Counted from the stretch's first letter, positions 17,301 through 28,663 are shown. The stretch is 64,000 nt of DNA from Lineus longissimus (GCF_910592395.1 NC_088315.1:498501-562500), one strand, 5' to 3'. Translations and numbers: made by a program. Notes: a model not told the origin generated them from the sequence alone.

Positions 17301-20300
17301 CTTCTTGGTAAAGAATACGATCTGCGGGAATCTGGCAGCAGTTTGTTGAGAGGGTCAGCCCTCGGACTACTTTACCAATAACCTTCTTGATTGGCAGAGG
17401 TTTGGTTGTCTTCGTGGTATGTGCAAAGACCCACTCCGTGGAAGCATCTGGGCATTCACAGACCAGGCCGTCTTCAAATACAAATTGACGAGGGAGTCGA
17501 GAGATGTGTGGCAGATCTACCTGGATAAAGGTGACTTTGCTCTCGCCAGACAATACTGCAAAGACAATCCCGCTCATGTTGACAAAGTGACTGTGAAGGA
17601 AGCCGAGCATCTCTTCAAGACGAAGAAGTAAGTAACGGTAGATTCATGTTTCTGATTTGGGTCTTTAATGGTAGAGTAGCTTGCTGGAGTTGTAGCAGAA
17701 CACATCAGACAAGTTGCTGGGTTGTGGCTTTGTTTCCAACAGTTCAGCTGATCACACTCTCCTGGTAGGAGAACTCGAGGCAGGAGGTCCTCCCATGAAA
17801 ACGTGGTTTAATACTATCATCAGACGCTTTCATGGATCACACAACTGGTCACACGTCACTGCACCTTCAATCTCATTTTCATGACACTTCATTGTCAGGT
17901 TTGAAGAGAGTGCCAACCTGTACGCACAGACACACAACTCCTTTGAAGAAGTGGCGCTGAAGTTCATACAAGTCGAGGAGAAAAATGCACTGAAAACATT
18001 CCTCATGAAGAAGCTGTCATCATTGAGTGTCCAGGATAAGACTCAGATCACCATGATCGTGACGTGGCTGATTGAGATCTGGTTGAACCAACTGGGAGAA
18101 CTACGTGAGCAGGGTCAGGAGATGAGTGATACTTACGATGGAGTCCAGGATGAATTTAGGATGTTTTTGGCCAGGAACCGAGTCAAGGTATCGCCACAGT
18201 TTTTACTCAAAATACTGCTTTATTTTTCTACAAAACATCATGTGATATATGATTGTACAATGTAAATCTTTACTCAACACATATAATTCTTAGTTGTTGA
18301 CAACTCCAAAAGGTATCAATGAATGGTGAATACGTTAAGCCTCTTCTTGAGCATAGCAACCCTCGGTGACAAAAGTTACGAGCCCTTATATGATAGATCA
18401 ATACCTTGCTTTTGGTCCATAGTTGTCTTGCCAAGATCGTTCAGGTAGACTTCAAATGATGTCTCCAACCTTCGGCTGGTACCCCAGGTGTGTTTCTGGC
18501 GTTCCAGTCTACCCCAGTGGACTTGATGAGACAAGCAGGGACGGCCAGCTCGCTATTGATACCCTAAATAAACATCTAGATTTGCTGTCTGACTTTCAGG
18601 AGTGCTTGATGTACAACCGGAACACAGTCTATGATTTGATAGCGAGCCATGGTGATATTGATGACATGGTCTACTTTGCAGTTCTAATGCAAGGTCAGTA
18701 TATCACATGATTGATTTCTAGTTCAACTTGTGATAGATTTATCCCAAAATCAATCGTATATTGGAGATCTGATGAAGCTGTTATGACAGTATATCACATG
18801 GTTCCACTTTACTCAGCTCCTCACCCAATGCAACACAGTTACCGTCTGAACCCAAATAGAAAAATACTGGCGCAAATATTGTGGTTTCCATCCAGCACAT
18901 GTTTGGTTTCATTTGCTGGATTCTGTAGTAACTATGCTACCGGCAATATTAATCAAAAATGGTTTGAGATTTTAACCTAAAGGTGTAAGACAAAGTCAAA
19001 TATGGCTGTTTCTCAATCAGCATCTTGGTGATTTGGTCATGCTCATGTTTATATTTCAGACTATGAGCGTGTGATTGAACATCATCTGCAGCATGATAAT
19101 TACACAGAAGCTCTCAAGATTCTTACAGAACAATGCAAGGTGAGTCTGAATGGAAACCAAGTGACATCATAGTCATCTTATGCGAGGATTGGTCATGAGA
19201 CTAGCACATTTCACAGGACCAGTCAGCAGCTATATTTGACAACAGCCTGCTTGTATTAGTCCCTGAGATCAGGCTATTTCATAAGACCAGTAAACCGCAC
19301 TGCTTGGGGGTCCTGCTGTTCTCTCTGACCCCTCTGTGACATACCCTTGATCAGCCTTACAGTCTCTCTGGTACAAGGCCCTCACAAACCTCTTCATGAT
19401 CCGTGCCACTCGGGTAATCTTTGGGACAAGACCCATCTTCAATCCAGCTAGCACATTCACTGTGGGCTGGAAGTATTCAGGAATGCATCCCCTTGTCATG
19501 CCTTCATCTAGGTCATCATAAACCTTACAGACCATCTCCCCAACACTCTGATTAGCTTTGCGGAAATCTTCCACATTCCTGAAGAATATCATCTTTAGGA
19601 GATAGCTTGTGATATATCGATCTACACTCTTCGGTACTGAACCCTCATCGGTGACCATGATGCGACACACATCTGGATTCCTCAAACACTTGGCTGTGGA
19701 GTAAACCCGTCTTACTCTTGGCTCAAGTTTCTGCATATGCTCTGTCTCTATGTGTGAGACTGAAATGCGCCATAATGTTTCCAGTTCTTCATCACTGCAC
19801 TGTTGCCCAATTTGAGATGTCGGGTTTGGTGGTTTGGGAACGAGAAGGTATCCTTTGCTATGCAGTGTCTGACTGTTCATCAACCATGTCTCCCTGATGG
19901 CCTCTCTTGGCCAGCCGTCAATAGGCAGACAGGGTACAGCATCTACAGAAATGACAAGTTTGCTGTTCTCACTGGTATACCATGCTAACTCTGTTGATGA
20001 ACAGGCCTTTCTCTCATCATTTTCAATCACTGAAATCGAACGGCGAAATCTCTTGATATCATTGAAAAGGTGTGGGTTACAATAACTTTGACGATTCATT
20101 TCATAAAAAAAGACGGTGTGAAAACTCTTACTTCCATTTTTGAATAGCTCTCTCCTTTCAATCCTGGTGTTAGTTTCATCATATTTGCAGTGAACATATC
20201 CTTTTATCTCAGAGTTTATGATGTTGGGTATTTCCGACCTCGGCAGATTCAGCTTGAACAGATAATCCATTTCTGTTGGTAATCCAACTTTCGTCCCCTC

Positions 20301-23300
20301 AGCTGAACTTCCGGTTTGGCTGACCTTAGCTCCTAAAAACATCTTTCCATAGTTCTTGAGCACCCAGTCTAGGAATTTCTCCACAGCCTCGCTCATGTCT
20401 TTAATGTCTAGTTCTGGTATATCAAGCACACTTCCAATCCCAGGAGTGCGTATGAGTGTATCCATGCTCTGACAAAGGACCCTGGGTCGAGCATCATTTG
20501 GAACCTTTTCTAATATGACTTGGCCTGGTTCTCTCGCAATGGCTTCATGGAGAACACTGTAGTCTAGTTTCTGGGCCAGAGGTAAAGATGCCAGGGGGTC
20601 TCCTAAAAGACATCCCGGTTGATGAGTGACAATCAGCAGGCGAATCATGTCTGTGTAGCCAAGATCAGCAGCTGTTTCTATATTGAGTCTGAGAATGTCC
20701 CCATCATCACTCCGCACTGCATCTACTCCCTTAAAAGCCACTGTGTGACAGTCTTGTATCAGGTTGTTGTCTGGTTGTCTGTGGTGTATGGACTTTTGGA
20801 TATACGTCTGGAGAGCATTGATATCAACTTGGTCCTCTCCTCTTCTCTGTATCAGATATTCAACAACGTCTATTTTCCCATAGTAAATACTGGTGTTTAA
20901 TGGAAGTTCAAGTGAAATAACATTGTTCAATGGGTTAGGCCTTGTTTCTGTAAGCTGTATCTGGTTTTGTGATGCATCAAGTAAGACATTTAACACTTCC
21001 GGCCGCTTGACCTCTGGCATGTCTTGTGCTGTAAGAGCATCTTGTATAGGAGTTATATTCCGCAAATATCCTGTATTTATGTCAGCACCGAGATTAACAA
21101 GACATTTCACCATTTCTAAGTTCCCTCGTGAAATGGCTATGAACAGGCATGTTACCTCATTCTTGCCAGCATTCACATCGGCTCCATGCTTCGCTAAACA
21201 ACGCAGCATGTCTATGTTACCCTGTTCAACAGCAACATGCGTTGCCCTAATCATATCAATACATTTGCTGTTTGGATCTGCCCCTTGGTTTACAAGATAC
21301 TTTACTAAATTTGGTCTTCCCTCATAGACCGCCTGCTGGACAGGTTGACAGTCTCTATCCTCCCATAAATCTATGTTGTATTCCTTAAACCCGACTAGTG
21401 TCTCAACCATAGCTTGATCATCTTGTCTGACGGCAAGGTGGAGAAGTGTAGTGCTATTAAACATTTCGTTCACTCTGCCTCCTGCTTCAGTTAACAGTTG
21501 CACCATTTCTAACATACGATCAGGATCCATTATTTTCATCATTGTTGTTTGGTAAACTGTTGATCTGATGATTACTTTTCCCAAGAACCATGATCCTAAT
21601 TCTACTAAGTGTTTCACCATCTTGGTATCACGCCTTCTTACAGCCTCATAGATAACTTTGACTTTGTTAATCCTGACATTGACATCTGCCCCATGTTCCA
21701 GAATCAAGCGGATGTATCTAATGTCTGTTTCATTGTCTTTGATGGCATGTAAAAGATTTGTGTTGTGATCATAGTAATCCCTGTTAATAACTGAACCGTT
21801 GCTGACCAAGTATGTCACCATCTCCGTACATCCTTTCTGCACTGCCTCCTGTAGGGCTGAAGTGGTCATGTATGGAGTGTTGATGTCTGCCCCTCGTTTA
21901 CATAACCACTCAAGAGTCTTATAATCCTTATTGGTCAGTGCAAGTGTAGTTAATTGGCAGCAGGTTGAGACAGCATCAATGGTTTTACAATGCTTGGCTA
22001 AAAGTGCCACTATTTTTGTTTGATTTTGTGCTACAGCTTGGGTTATAATGGATTGTGTGGTTGCACTGGCATTTATGTTGATGCCGAATTCTACCAGAGC
22101 TTCACAGAGATGTAAGTTGACAGGTGTAGAAAGCATGGCCTGACAGAGAAGCCCCACACCTTTATGAACAACTGTATCCACCTTTGCACCACTTTCAATG
22201 AGAATCTTAACAATGTCATACTGTCCCAAACTAATGGCAGTACTCAAAGCTCTACTTATGTCAAAGGTACAGTTCTTATCTGCTCCACGCTTTATCAAGT
22301 ACTCCACGACCCTCATCTGTTCTTGTTCAACGGCTTGATTAAGACAAGTCCATCCAGTCTTTTGACAAACTTCCAGGTCAACCCCTCTCAACTTCCCCAA
22401 GAATGACACAGCCTGTGGAATGCACTCTAAAACAGCTCGATGCAACAATGTAGTTCCTTCGTTGAATTTTGCATCAATATCTGCTCCATGTTCACACAAG
22501 TAATTTACAATTTTCATTTTCCAACTTTCTACCGTTTGATTTAGACAGCGTTCTTTGATATTTGGAATAATCCGTATCCAAGTTCTAAGTTTCAGTCCTA
22601 TCTGAGTCAGAATGCCCTGCTGAATATTTAAAATGTTCTGAGTTGCCTCCTTTGACAAGACGTAGTGAATTGGTGTCCTCTTGTTACTGTCCCTGGCATT
22701 CACGTTCGCCCCCAGGCCTACCAGAGTCTCAATCATTCTCTTCTGTCCCTTTCCTGCAGCAATATGAAGAACAGTCCGTCCTTGACTGTCTTGCCAATTG
22801 ACATCTGACGCTTCCAGTATCATCTGTTGAACACGACCACAGTCCCCACTTTCAACTGCTTTGGAAAGAGTTACAAAGCCTGCCATACTCATTTTTGAAG
22901 AGGAAACGCTATCAACGTGTTGCATGTTACACACTAGGTTTATGGGCTCTGTCCGACATTTTGCGTGTGTATACTTCGGTGTTCGAAACAAGCATGTGAT
23001 TCTCACACTCCTGTCTTGATATAATGTATGTACATTTGTAGGCCATTTCATTATCTTCAATTGATGGTCAATGATAAAAACCAATCAAGGGCAACTGTGT
23101 TTAATGCCTGTGAGCAGATAAATACGAGAGGTTCTGTTAAGTCTATTGTCACACTCTTATAGAACTCTAACCAGCTTGTCGCCCTAGGCATAATTTTATC
23201 AACTGATCAATCAATTATTAAACAGTTGATATTCCTATTGGAGAGGTTCGACCATTCTCTATATGCTTTATATAGGAGTGGAAGAGAGGATCTTGATTAT

Positions 23301-26300
23301 TTTGGAATTCAGGAAGTCCACTCTTTCAACTTGGCCCTGGGCACTAGCCATCTTGTACTATGACTTGCCATGACTGTTATCTGACCAGTTAGTTGCTTTT
23401 GTAGGAAAACCAACGTCTCATCTACCGGTACGCTCCCCTGTTGATGCAGAATGTCCCTAAAGAAACAGTGACTGCCTGTATCCAGTTGGGCCGGAAACTG
23501 GACCCTAAACAACTCATTCCAGCTCTAGTCCAGTATGACCACAAGAAATATAGGACTCAGGTACGAAGATATTTAGTTGAAGCTGTATTAGCTAATAATA
23601 ATCAGCTTTCTTGTACTCTTTATAAGTCATTCTTTTTGTAAAAATAAAGTCGAACAACATCTCTTTTGCATGTCCAAATCTCCAACACAGGGGCTTGATG
23701 ACAACTTACATCATTGAATCATCATCAAGAGGTGGAATCCTAGAGCGTAGGTAGAGTGACGTCTTGAAGAGAATGGTCAGGCCGCTGGGGCAAGTCCGTC
23801 CATTTTAAAGTACGGAGCTGAGTCCCATTTCGCCACAGTTGTTACAGTGATAGTCCTTCTCTTTCAGGGCAATGAGACAATTCGTTACTTGGAGTTCTGC
23901 GTGGAGACTCTGAAAAACTCTGATGTGGCTATCCACAACTATCTGCTCTCACAATATGCCAAGCTCCAGCCAGAGAGGTTGATGACCTATCTTCACATAC
24001 AAGGAGAGGTGGGTCTTTTTCTGTGGCAGAGCACCCGACCCTGCTTCGACATTGTCTTACTAATACGAATATGTTGGTCTTCACAATGCCAGCTGGCAAC
24101 AGCCAAATTGCAAATGTCTTCAGTGTTTTATGCATTTGTTGTTTCCAAATGTTTTCGGGACTTGGTCAACTTATTTTCACTCTTATGTACAGTGTCAGTC
24201 TTAGAGCCATCTTTTTCAAAAGTTGTTTGCTGTCTGGACCCATCTTAATGGCATGTCATCAATTTGTGTGAACTTACTTAATGCCTAATTTTCATTTTCT
24301 TTGTCCGTTCAGGATCCTGAGAGTGTCTTCTATGACTTGAAGTATGCGCTGCGACTCTGTTCAGAACACGACCTGAAGCGAGCGTGTGTGAAAATCTATA
24401 CAACCATGGGGCTCTATGAGGAAGCCGTCGACCTGGCCTTGAAGGTAGGAGTAGATAAATAACCTGTCATCTTTATGTTTATTTAGTGGATTGAACTACT
24501 AGGGAACAGAGCCCCTTGAGAGAAGTGAAGGGTGCCAGTTGCCCCGGCCACAGTGGTCGACTGAGTGACTGTGACAAGAGGAAATTAGTTTTCTTTTCCT
24601 TTCCAGGTTGATGTTGATCTTGCCAAAGAGAACGCGAACAAACCGTCAGATGATGAAGAATTGAGGAAGAAGCTTTGGTTGAGAATAGGTGAGTAGGATA
24701 CGACAAGATGTGAGTTACATCTCTAATTGGTATTCTCCTCCTCGATAACTGGCTAAATATGATTTTGTGTGTTGATTGCAGCACGACATGTTGTTGAAGA
24801 AGAAGAGGACATCAGGCGTGCCATGGAGTTCTTGAACGAGTGTGACTTGCTCAAGATTGAAGACATCCTTCCCTTCTTCCCAGACTTCGTCACCATAGAC
24901 CACTTTAAGGTATTGAAAATATGCTGCCCATTGACCTGATTAGATGTCTTCTTATAAATGGGTCAGAACAGCAAGTGTTGCCTTACTCGAGGACAATGCT
25001 CTGCAGTCTCACTCCAATTCTCAGTTCATCGAAGCCTAAGCCTCATATTGATGTGATTCTCCACCACTGCACAACTTGTATTGAATGGAAATGAGTATTT
25101 CTGGACAATCTTGTCTCCTTGCTGGAGAAGTTGTCCTGTTCAAAGGTGTCTCAAAACACAGAGTTTCCACTGTAAAAGTTCTATATGATAGATGAGTGTT
25201 GATTTGTAGGATGCCATCTGTACTTCACTAGAACAGTATAACAAACATATTGAGAGACTGAAGGAGGAAATGGATGAAGCCACAGAGAGTGCTAGAGAGA
25301 TTCGATCAGAGATTCAGACATTCAGAAACAAGTAAGTCAGAAAAATCAGATGTCTTCATATCAGATTGATTGAATGTACATTATACTACACGTATAAATG
25401 AGGCAGTCTTCTGTAGAAGTACAAGCCCTCTTGATCACCAACTTGACCTTCATTTCATTGGAGCCACCACACGGCAGTGTGTCCTCTGAGTTGGCAGTCA
25501 TTGATCAGTTGTTGATACACATGACACAATCCTGACATATCAGAAATCATAGCGTTCAGAAACTTCTCTAATTTCATCCTCGTTTCAGATATGCATTTAT
25601 CAAAGCCCAGGACAAGTGTGCAGCATGCAGCTTCCCCCTGCTCACGAGGAACTTCTATGTATTCCCATGTATGCATCGCTTCCATACAGACTGTCTTGTG
25701 TCAGAGGTGAGTTTCTTAGAGCCAATCTGCTATCAAAGAGGATGTTTATCATTACAATGTACATTGGGTCGGCGTCATATTGAAGACATCTACGTCTGGC
25801 CAGATGTCATATCGCTAGATGGCAATCTATCAATACCAAACTGGTGGACAAACCCTGTTCTCTGCCCGTTTTCTTGGCTTTGTTGACTGGTCTGACTCCT
25901 AATAGTTGGGTGCACAGAATTTCATCAGCTTATCACGTAACAGTCAAACGTGTTTTGCACTCTATGAGAGTGAAGCGTCTTCATTTTTCTATTGGTCTTG
26001 TTTTCATAATAGCAGGATTCTCTGTTCTGAGTGTGATTCCCACCATTCCCTCAGATCCATTGCTAATGCCATCTTGCAGGTCTTACCCCACCTTTTGCCA
26101 ACATCAAGAAGGCGTGTCGAGGAGCTCCAGAGAAAGATCGCCTCGCGGGATGATGGGCAGGCGTCCGCCCGTGACAATACCACTGATATGAGGAGGGACT
26201 TGGCTCCTAAAGAGGAACTCGATGAGATCGTGGCTGCCGAGTGTATACTCTGTGGGGACTATATGATTCGGTGGGTATCAATAACAGTACGATTTAGTTT

Positions 26301-26720
26301 GGTCAGAGATTTAGGCCTTTTGCTGTTTCATGTAAAGTGAAGCACTAATCATTATTGTAGACATCAAGACCATTACCATAGCATGGAATGAAGCAGAGAC
26401 CGAACATTAAAAACAGAAGTTTTCATCATGCTGTCTACTTCCAAACCTGTGGTTCGTACTTAAAGCTACAGCCAGCCCTTCCTGCCTGTCATGTGCCTCT
26501 GGAGGAGGATTCAATGCCTGTCGTGTGCCTCTGGTGGAGGATTCAATGCCTGTCGTGTGCCTCTGGTGGAGGATTCAATGCCTGTCGTGTGCCTCTGGTG
26601 GATGATTCAATGCCTGTGCTACACAGTATTCTATTTTACACATAATTCTCTTTCAGGTGTATTGACAAACCATTCATTGAGTCGGAGGAATTGGAATCAG
26701 TGATGCAGAGCTGGTTATAG
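14316..26720 (+). CDS. VPS18: Vacuolar protein sorting-associated protein 18
   Basis: Core subunit of the HOPS and CORVET complexes that tether late endosomes, lysosomes and autophagosomes. Coding exons: 14316-14399, 14565-14638, 14878-14987, 15218-15366, 15549-15713, 15917-16032, 16311-16399, 16646-16744, 16905-17131, 17398-17627, 17899-18187, 18600-18693, 19060-19139, 23405-23560, 23868-24008, 24313-24444, 24607-24688, 24782-24909, 25210-25331, 25589-25706, 26080-26270 and 26657-26720. All phases agree and give 979 residues (human 973). The N-terminal half is the Pep3/Vps18 beta-propeller, followed by the clathrin-heavy-chain-like helical region (DYERVIEHHLQHDNYTEALK, PESVFYDLKYALRLCSEHDL), a coiled coil near 820-855, and a C-terminal RING-H2. 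The RING ligands are C866, C869, C883, H885, H888, C891, C950 and C953. Intron 13 (19140-23404) contains an antisense gene, intron 7 a SINE and intron 21 a minisatellite. AATAAA lies at 27262. Confidence 0.97.
16481..16640 (+). mobile_element. tRNA-derived SINE in VPS18 intron 7
   Basis: GCGTGGTGGCTCAGTAGAAG matches an A-box-like tRNA 5' half. CGGCTTGTAATCAGCAGGTC is an anticodon-arm-like segment with TGT (tRNA-Thr type), and GGTTCAAGGCC is a B box. This is the usual head of a tRNA-derived SINE. It is followed by an unrelated body of about 90 bases that runs up to the acceptor of exon 8. It sits entirely inside the intron. Confidence 0.75.
19269..22925 (-). CDS. Ankyrin-repeat protein with C-terminal cGAS-like (Mab-21) nucleotidyltransferase domain
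   Basis: An intronless gene inside VPS18 intron 13 on the opposite strand. The frame is open from 23084 (1271 residues), but the first ~50 residues look like 5' UTR. Likely starts are ATG 22925 (1218 residues) or 22886, which has A at -3 and G at +4. Numbering here uses the 1271-residue frame. Residues ~71-850 are about 17-18 ankyrin repeats (e.g. GRTVLHIAAGKGQ, VVEYLIKRGADKN, MVKCLVNLGADIN). Residues ~880-1230 form a Mab-21/cGAS-like fold: G925-S926, then E938-M-D940 (TGSSAEGTKVGLPTEMDYLF), the third acid D1048 in KLVISVDAVP, and the signature WRISVSHIETEHM. In the cGAS family these positions bind metal and NTP, so synthesis of a cyclic dinucleotide is plausible. The zinc-thumb His/Cys cluster of vertebrate cGAS is absent. 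Function as a nucleic-acid or ligand sensor is inference. Confidence 0.88.
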   Translation of the reverse strand: MQHVDSVSSSKMSMAGFVTLSKAVESGDCGRVQQMILEASDVNWQDSQGRTVLHIAAGKGQKRMIETLVGLGANVNARDSNKRTPIHYVLSKEATQNILNIQQGILTQIGLKLRTWIRIIPNIKERCLNQTVESWKMKIVNYLCEHGADIDAKFNEGTTLLHRAVLECIPQAVSFLGKLRGVDLEVCQKTGWTCLNQAVEQEQMRVVEYLIKRGADKNCTFDISRALSTAISLGQYDIVKILIESGAKVDTVVHKGVGLLCQAMLSTPVNLHLCEALVEFGININASATTQSIITQAVAQNQTKIVALLAKHCKTIDAVSTCCQLTTLALTNKDYKTLEWLCKRGADINTPYMTTSALQEAVQKGCTEMVTYLVSNGSVINRDYYDHNTNLLHAIKDNETDIRYIRLILEHGADVNVRINKVKVIYEAVRRRDTKMVKHLVELGSWFLGKVIIRSTVYQTTMMKIMDPDRMLEMVQLLTEAGGRVNEMFNSTTLLHLAVRQDDQAMVETLVGFKEYNIDLWEDRDCQPVQQAVYEGRPNLVKYLVNQGADPNSKCIDMIRATHVAVEQGNIDMLRCLAKHGADVNAGKNEVTCLFIAISRGNLEMVKCLVNLGADINTGYLRNITPIQDALTAQDMPEVKRPEVLNVLLDASQNQIQLTETRPNPLNNVISLELPLNTSIYYGKIDVVEYLIQRRGEDQVDINALQTYIQKSIHHRQPDNNLIQDCHTVAFKGVDAVRSDDGDILRLNIETAADLGYTDMIRLLIVTHQPGCLLGDPLASLPLAQKLDYSVLHEAIAREPGQVILEKVPNDARPRVLCQSMDTLIRTPGIGSVLDIPELDIKDMSEAVEKFLDWVLKNYGKMFLGAKVSQTGSSAEGTKVGLPTEMDYLFKLNLPRSEIPNIINSEIKGYVHCKYDETNTRIERRELFKNGSKSFHTVFFYEMNRQSYCNPHLFNDIKRFRRSISVIENDERKACSSTELAWYTSENSKLVISVDAVPCLPIDGWPREAIRETWLMNSQTLHSKGYLLVPKPPNPTSQIGQQCSDEELETLWRISVSHIETEHMQKLEPRVRRVYSTAKCLRNPDVCRIMVTDEGSVPKSVDRYITSYLLKMIFFRNVEDFRKANQSVGEMVCKVYDDLDEGMTRGCIPEYFQPTVNVLAGLKMGLVPKITRVARIMKRFVRALYQRDCKADQGYVTEGSERTAGPPSSAVYWSYEIA
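26271..26656 (+). other. VPS18 intron 21 with 32-bp minisatellite
   Basis: The last VPS18 intron separates the two final RING cysteines from the C-terminal tail. It holds the 32-bp repeat listed at 26491 and nothing else recognisable. Confidence 0.7.
26491..26618. repeat. 32-bp tandem repeat, four copies
   Basis: GTGTGCCTCTGGTGGAGGAT plus TCAATGCCTGTC repeats with exact 32-base spacing at 26491, 26523, 26555 and 26587. The middle two copies are identical, and the outer ones have one or two changes. It lies wholly within a VPS18 intron. Confidence 0.95.
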
Positions 26721-26745
26721 ATCATTATCACCATGTAACTACAGA

Positions 26746-26970
26746 TGTGATGACATTGTCTCTTTGTCTTCAACATGTGGAAATGGATGTAATGACGTTT
26801 TCGTCTTCATGATGTGACAATACATATGATAACATGGTGTCTTTGTCTTCATGATGTGGAAATGGATGTGAAAACATTGTATGTGACCACGTTGTCCCTT
26901 CATGATGTGACAGTAGATGGGTCTTTGTCTCCATGATGTGACAACATTGTCCCGTGACGTCATCAATGCT
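26746..26970. repeat. Degenerate tandem repeat in the VPS18 3' UTR
   Basis: Variants of TTTGTCTTCATGATGTG alternating with GACAACATTGTC recur every 35-45 bases. It starts about 25 bases after the VPS18 stop, so it is probably transcribed as part of the 3' UTR. Confidence 0.6.
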
Positions 26971-27261
26971 GGGAAGGATAAGAGCAAGCAAGTCTCATAA
27001 CCCGCTCAGTAATTTCTTGTTTCATTACAACTGGACTGCTTAGATTCATAAAGGAGCAGGCTATGAAACTATTGGGCAGTTGTTTGTACAAATTTCCATC
27101 ATGTATTCGGTGCTAACATTTTGGGAATGTGTTTGATTAGGGAACATTTAATTGTTCTGTCCTGATATGTGTAAAGAATGCTGTACCTCCCTAATCATCA
27201 TAACGTAACAGTCTTGTCTGCTTTAAAGTCCACATTGTCCCAAAGACATGTTCTTCATTGG

Positions 27262-27267
27262 AATAAA
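27262..27267 (+). terminator. Poly(A) signal for VPS18
   Basis: AATAAA about 540 bases after the VPS18 stop codon; the first clear canonical signal downstream on this strand. Confidence 0.6.
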
Positions 27268-27683
27268 GGTACTTCATGATTACGAGGTGTGACTGTCCTG
27301 TCTGTATGATTGAGACCAGTTGTGACTGTCCTGTTTGTATGCGACCAATTGAAAAATGGTTGTGATTGTCTTGTCAAGATGACAACCATTTTCAAATGGT
27401 CTGTCACAGCCACTGTTCAGTCTGTCTCCTCTCTTGCATCGTGTTGAGAATGGTGGCCCAGTCTGGTTCAGTCTGGTCTGGTTGTGACGGCCTAATCTTC
27501 CTCGCCGTGTCGTTATACTGGACCCCAGGCCCAATCATTAGGCTCTCACATCTCCCTCACCATCTCACTTCCATAGGTTGAGTAGCCACGCCCGAAACAT
27601 GGTGCTGAGTTGCCAAGCCCCACTCAGTCTGTGATGGCGACTGTCAAATCTTTCTCACCATGTTTGCAACATACTCTGAGTAG

Positions 27684-28567
27684 CCAGGCCTGATTCGGTC
27701 TGGTTGTGACTGTCTTCTCTCTCTCACCATGCGGACAATATGGAGGAGCAGCCAGGCCTGATTCGGTCTGGTTGTGACTGTCTTCTCTCTCTCACCATGC
27801 GGACAATACGGAGGAGCAGCCAGGCCTGATTCGGTCTGGTTGTGACTGTCTTCTCTCTCTCACCATGCGGACAATACGGAGGAGCAGCCAGGCCTGATTC
27901 GGTCTGGTTGTGACTGTCTTCTCTCTCTCACTATGCGGACAATACGGAGGAGCAGCCAGGTCTGATTCGGTCTGGTTGTGACTGTCTTCTCTCTCTCACC
28001 ATGCGGACAATACGGAGGAGCAGCCAGGCCTGATTCGGTCTGGTTGTGACTGTCTTCTCTCTCTCACCATGCGGACAATACGGAGGAGCAGCCAGGACTG
28101 ATTCGGTCTGGTTGTGACTGTCTTCTCTCTCTCGCCATGCGGACAATACGGAGGAGCAGCCAGGCCTGATTCGGTCTGGTTGTGACTGTCTTCTCTCTCT
28201 CACCATGCGGACAATACGGAGGAGCAGCCAGGCCTGATTCGGTCTGGTTGTGACTGTCTTCTCTCTCTCGCCATGCGGACAATACGGAGGAGCAGCCAGG
28301 CCTGATTCGGTCTGGTTGTGACTGTCTTCTCTCTCTCGCCATGCGGACAATACGGAGGAGCAGCCAGGCCTGATTCGGTCTGGTTGTGACTGTCTTCTCT
28401 CTCTCGCCATGCGGACAATACGGAGGAGCAGCCAGGCCTGATTCGGTCTGGTTGTGACTGTCTTCTCTCTCTCACCATGCGGACAATACGGAGGAGCAGT
28501 CAGGCCTGATTCGGTCTGGTTGTGACTGTCTTCTTTCTCTCACCATGCGGACAACACGGAGGAGCAG
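27684..28567. repeat. 68-bp minisatellite, 13 copies
   Basis: The unit begins CCAGGCCTGATTCGGTCTGG, continues TTGTGACTGTCTTCTCTCTC, and ends GGACAATACGGAGGAGCAG. Thirteen head-to-tail copies differ by single bases (CTCACC/CTCGCC, GGCCTG/GGACTG/GGTCTG, and TATGG or CACGG in the end units). More decayed relatives extend upstream to about 27290. It lies between the convergent 3' ends of VPS18 and the minus-strand peptide gene. Long minus-strand frames across it arise because 68 is not a multiple of 3 and the unit lacks stops on that strand; they are not genes. Confidence 0.97.
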
Positions 28568-28657
28568 CCTGACCAGATTATGATTAATGGCATTATCAAT
28601 GATACCATTTGCATTTAAAAGAATTGGAACAAAGCATAATCTCTGAAAATAATGTGA

Positions 28658-28663
28658 TTTATT
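28658..28663 (-). terminator. Poly(A) signal for the minus-strand secreted-peptide gene
   Basis: AATAAA on the minus strand, about 720 bases beyond the TAG at 29383. It fits the 3' end of that gene's terminal exon. Confidence 0.4.

Noticed and set aside
23308-23512. Minus-strand frame next to the nested gene as a possible upstream exon
   Set aside because: It is opposite VPS18 exon 14 and no splice joins it to the nested frame; the nested gene needs no upstream coding exon.
27931-28478. Repetitive minus-strand open frames of 92-159 codons
   Set aside because: The same artefact from the 68-bp minisatellite.
27300-28570. Possible CRISPR-like array of repeats and spacers
   Set aside because: Units are contiguous 68-bp copies with no variable spacers, in animal DNA.
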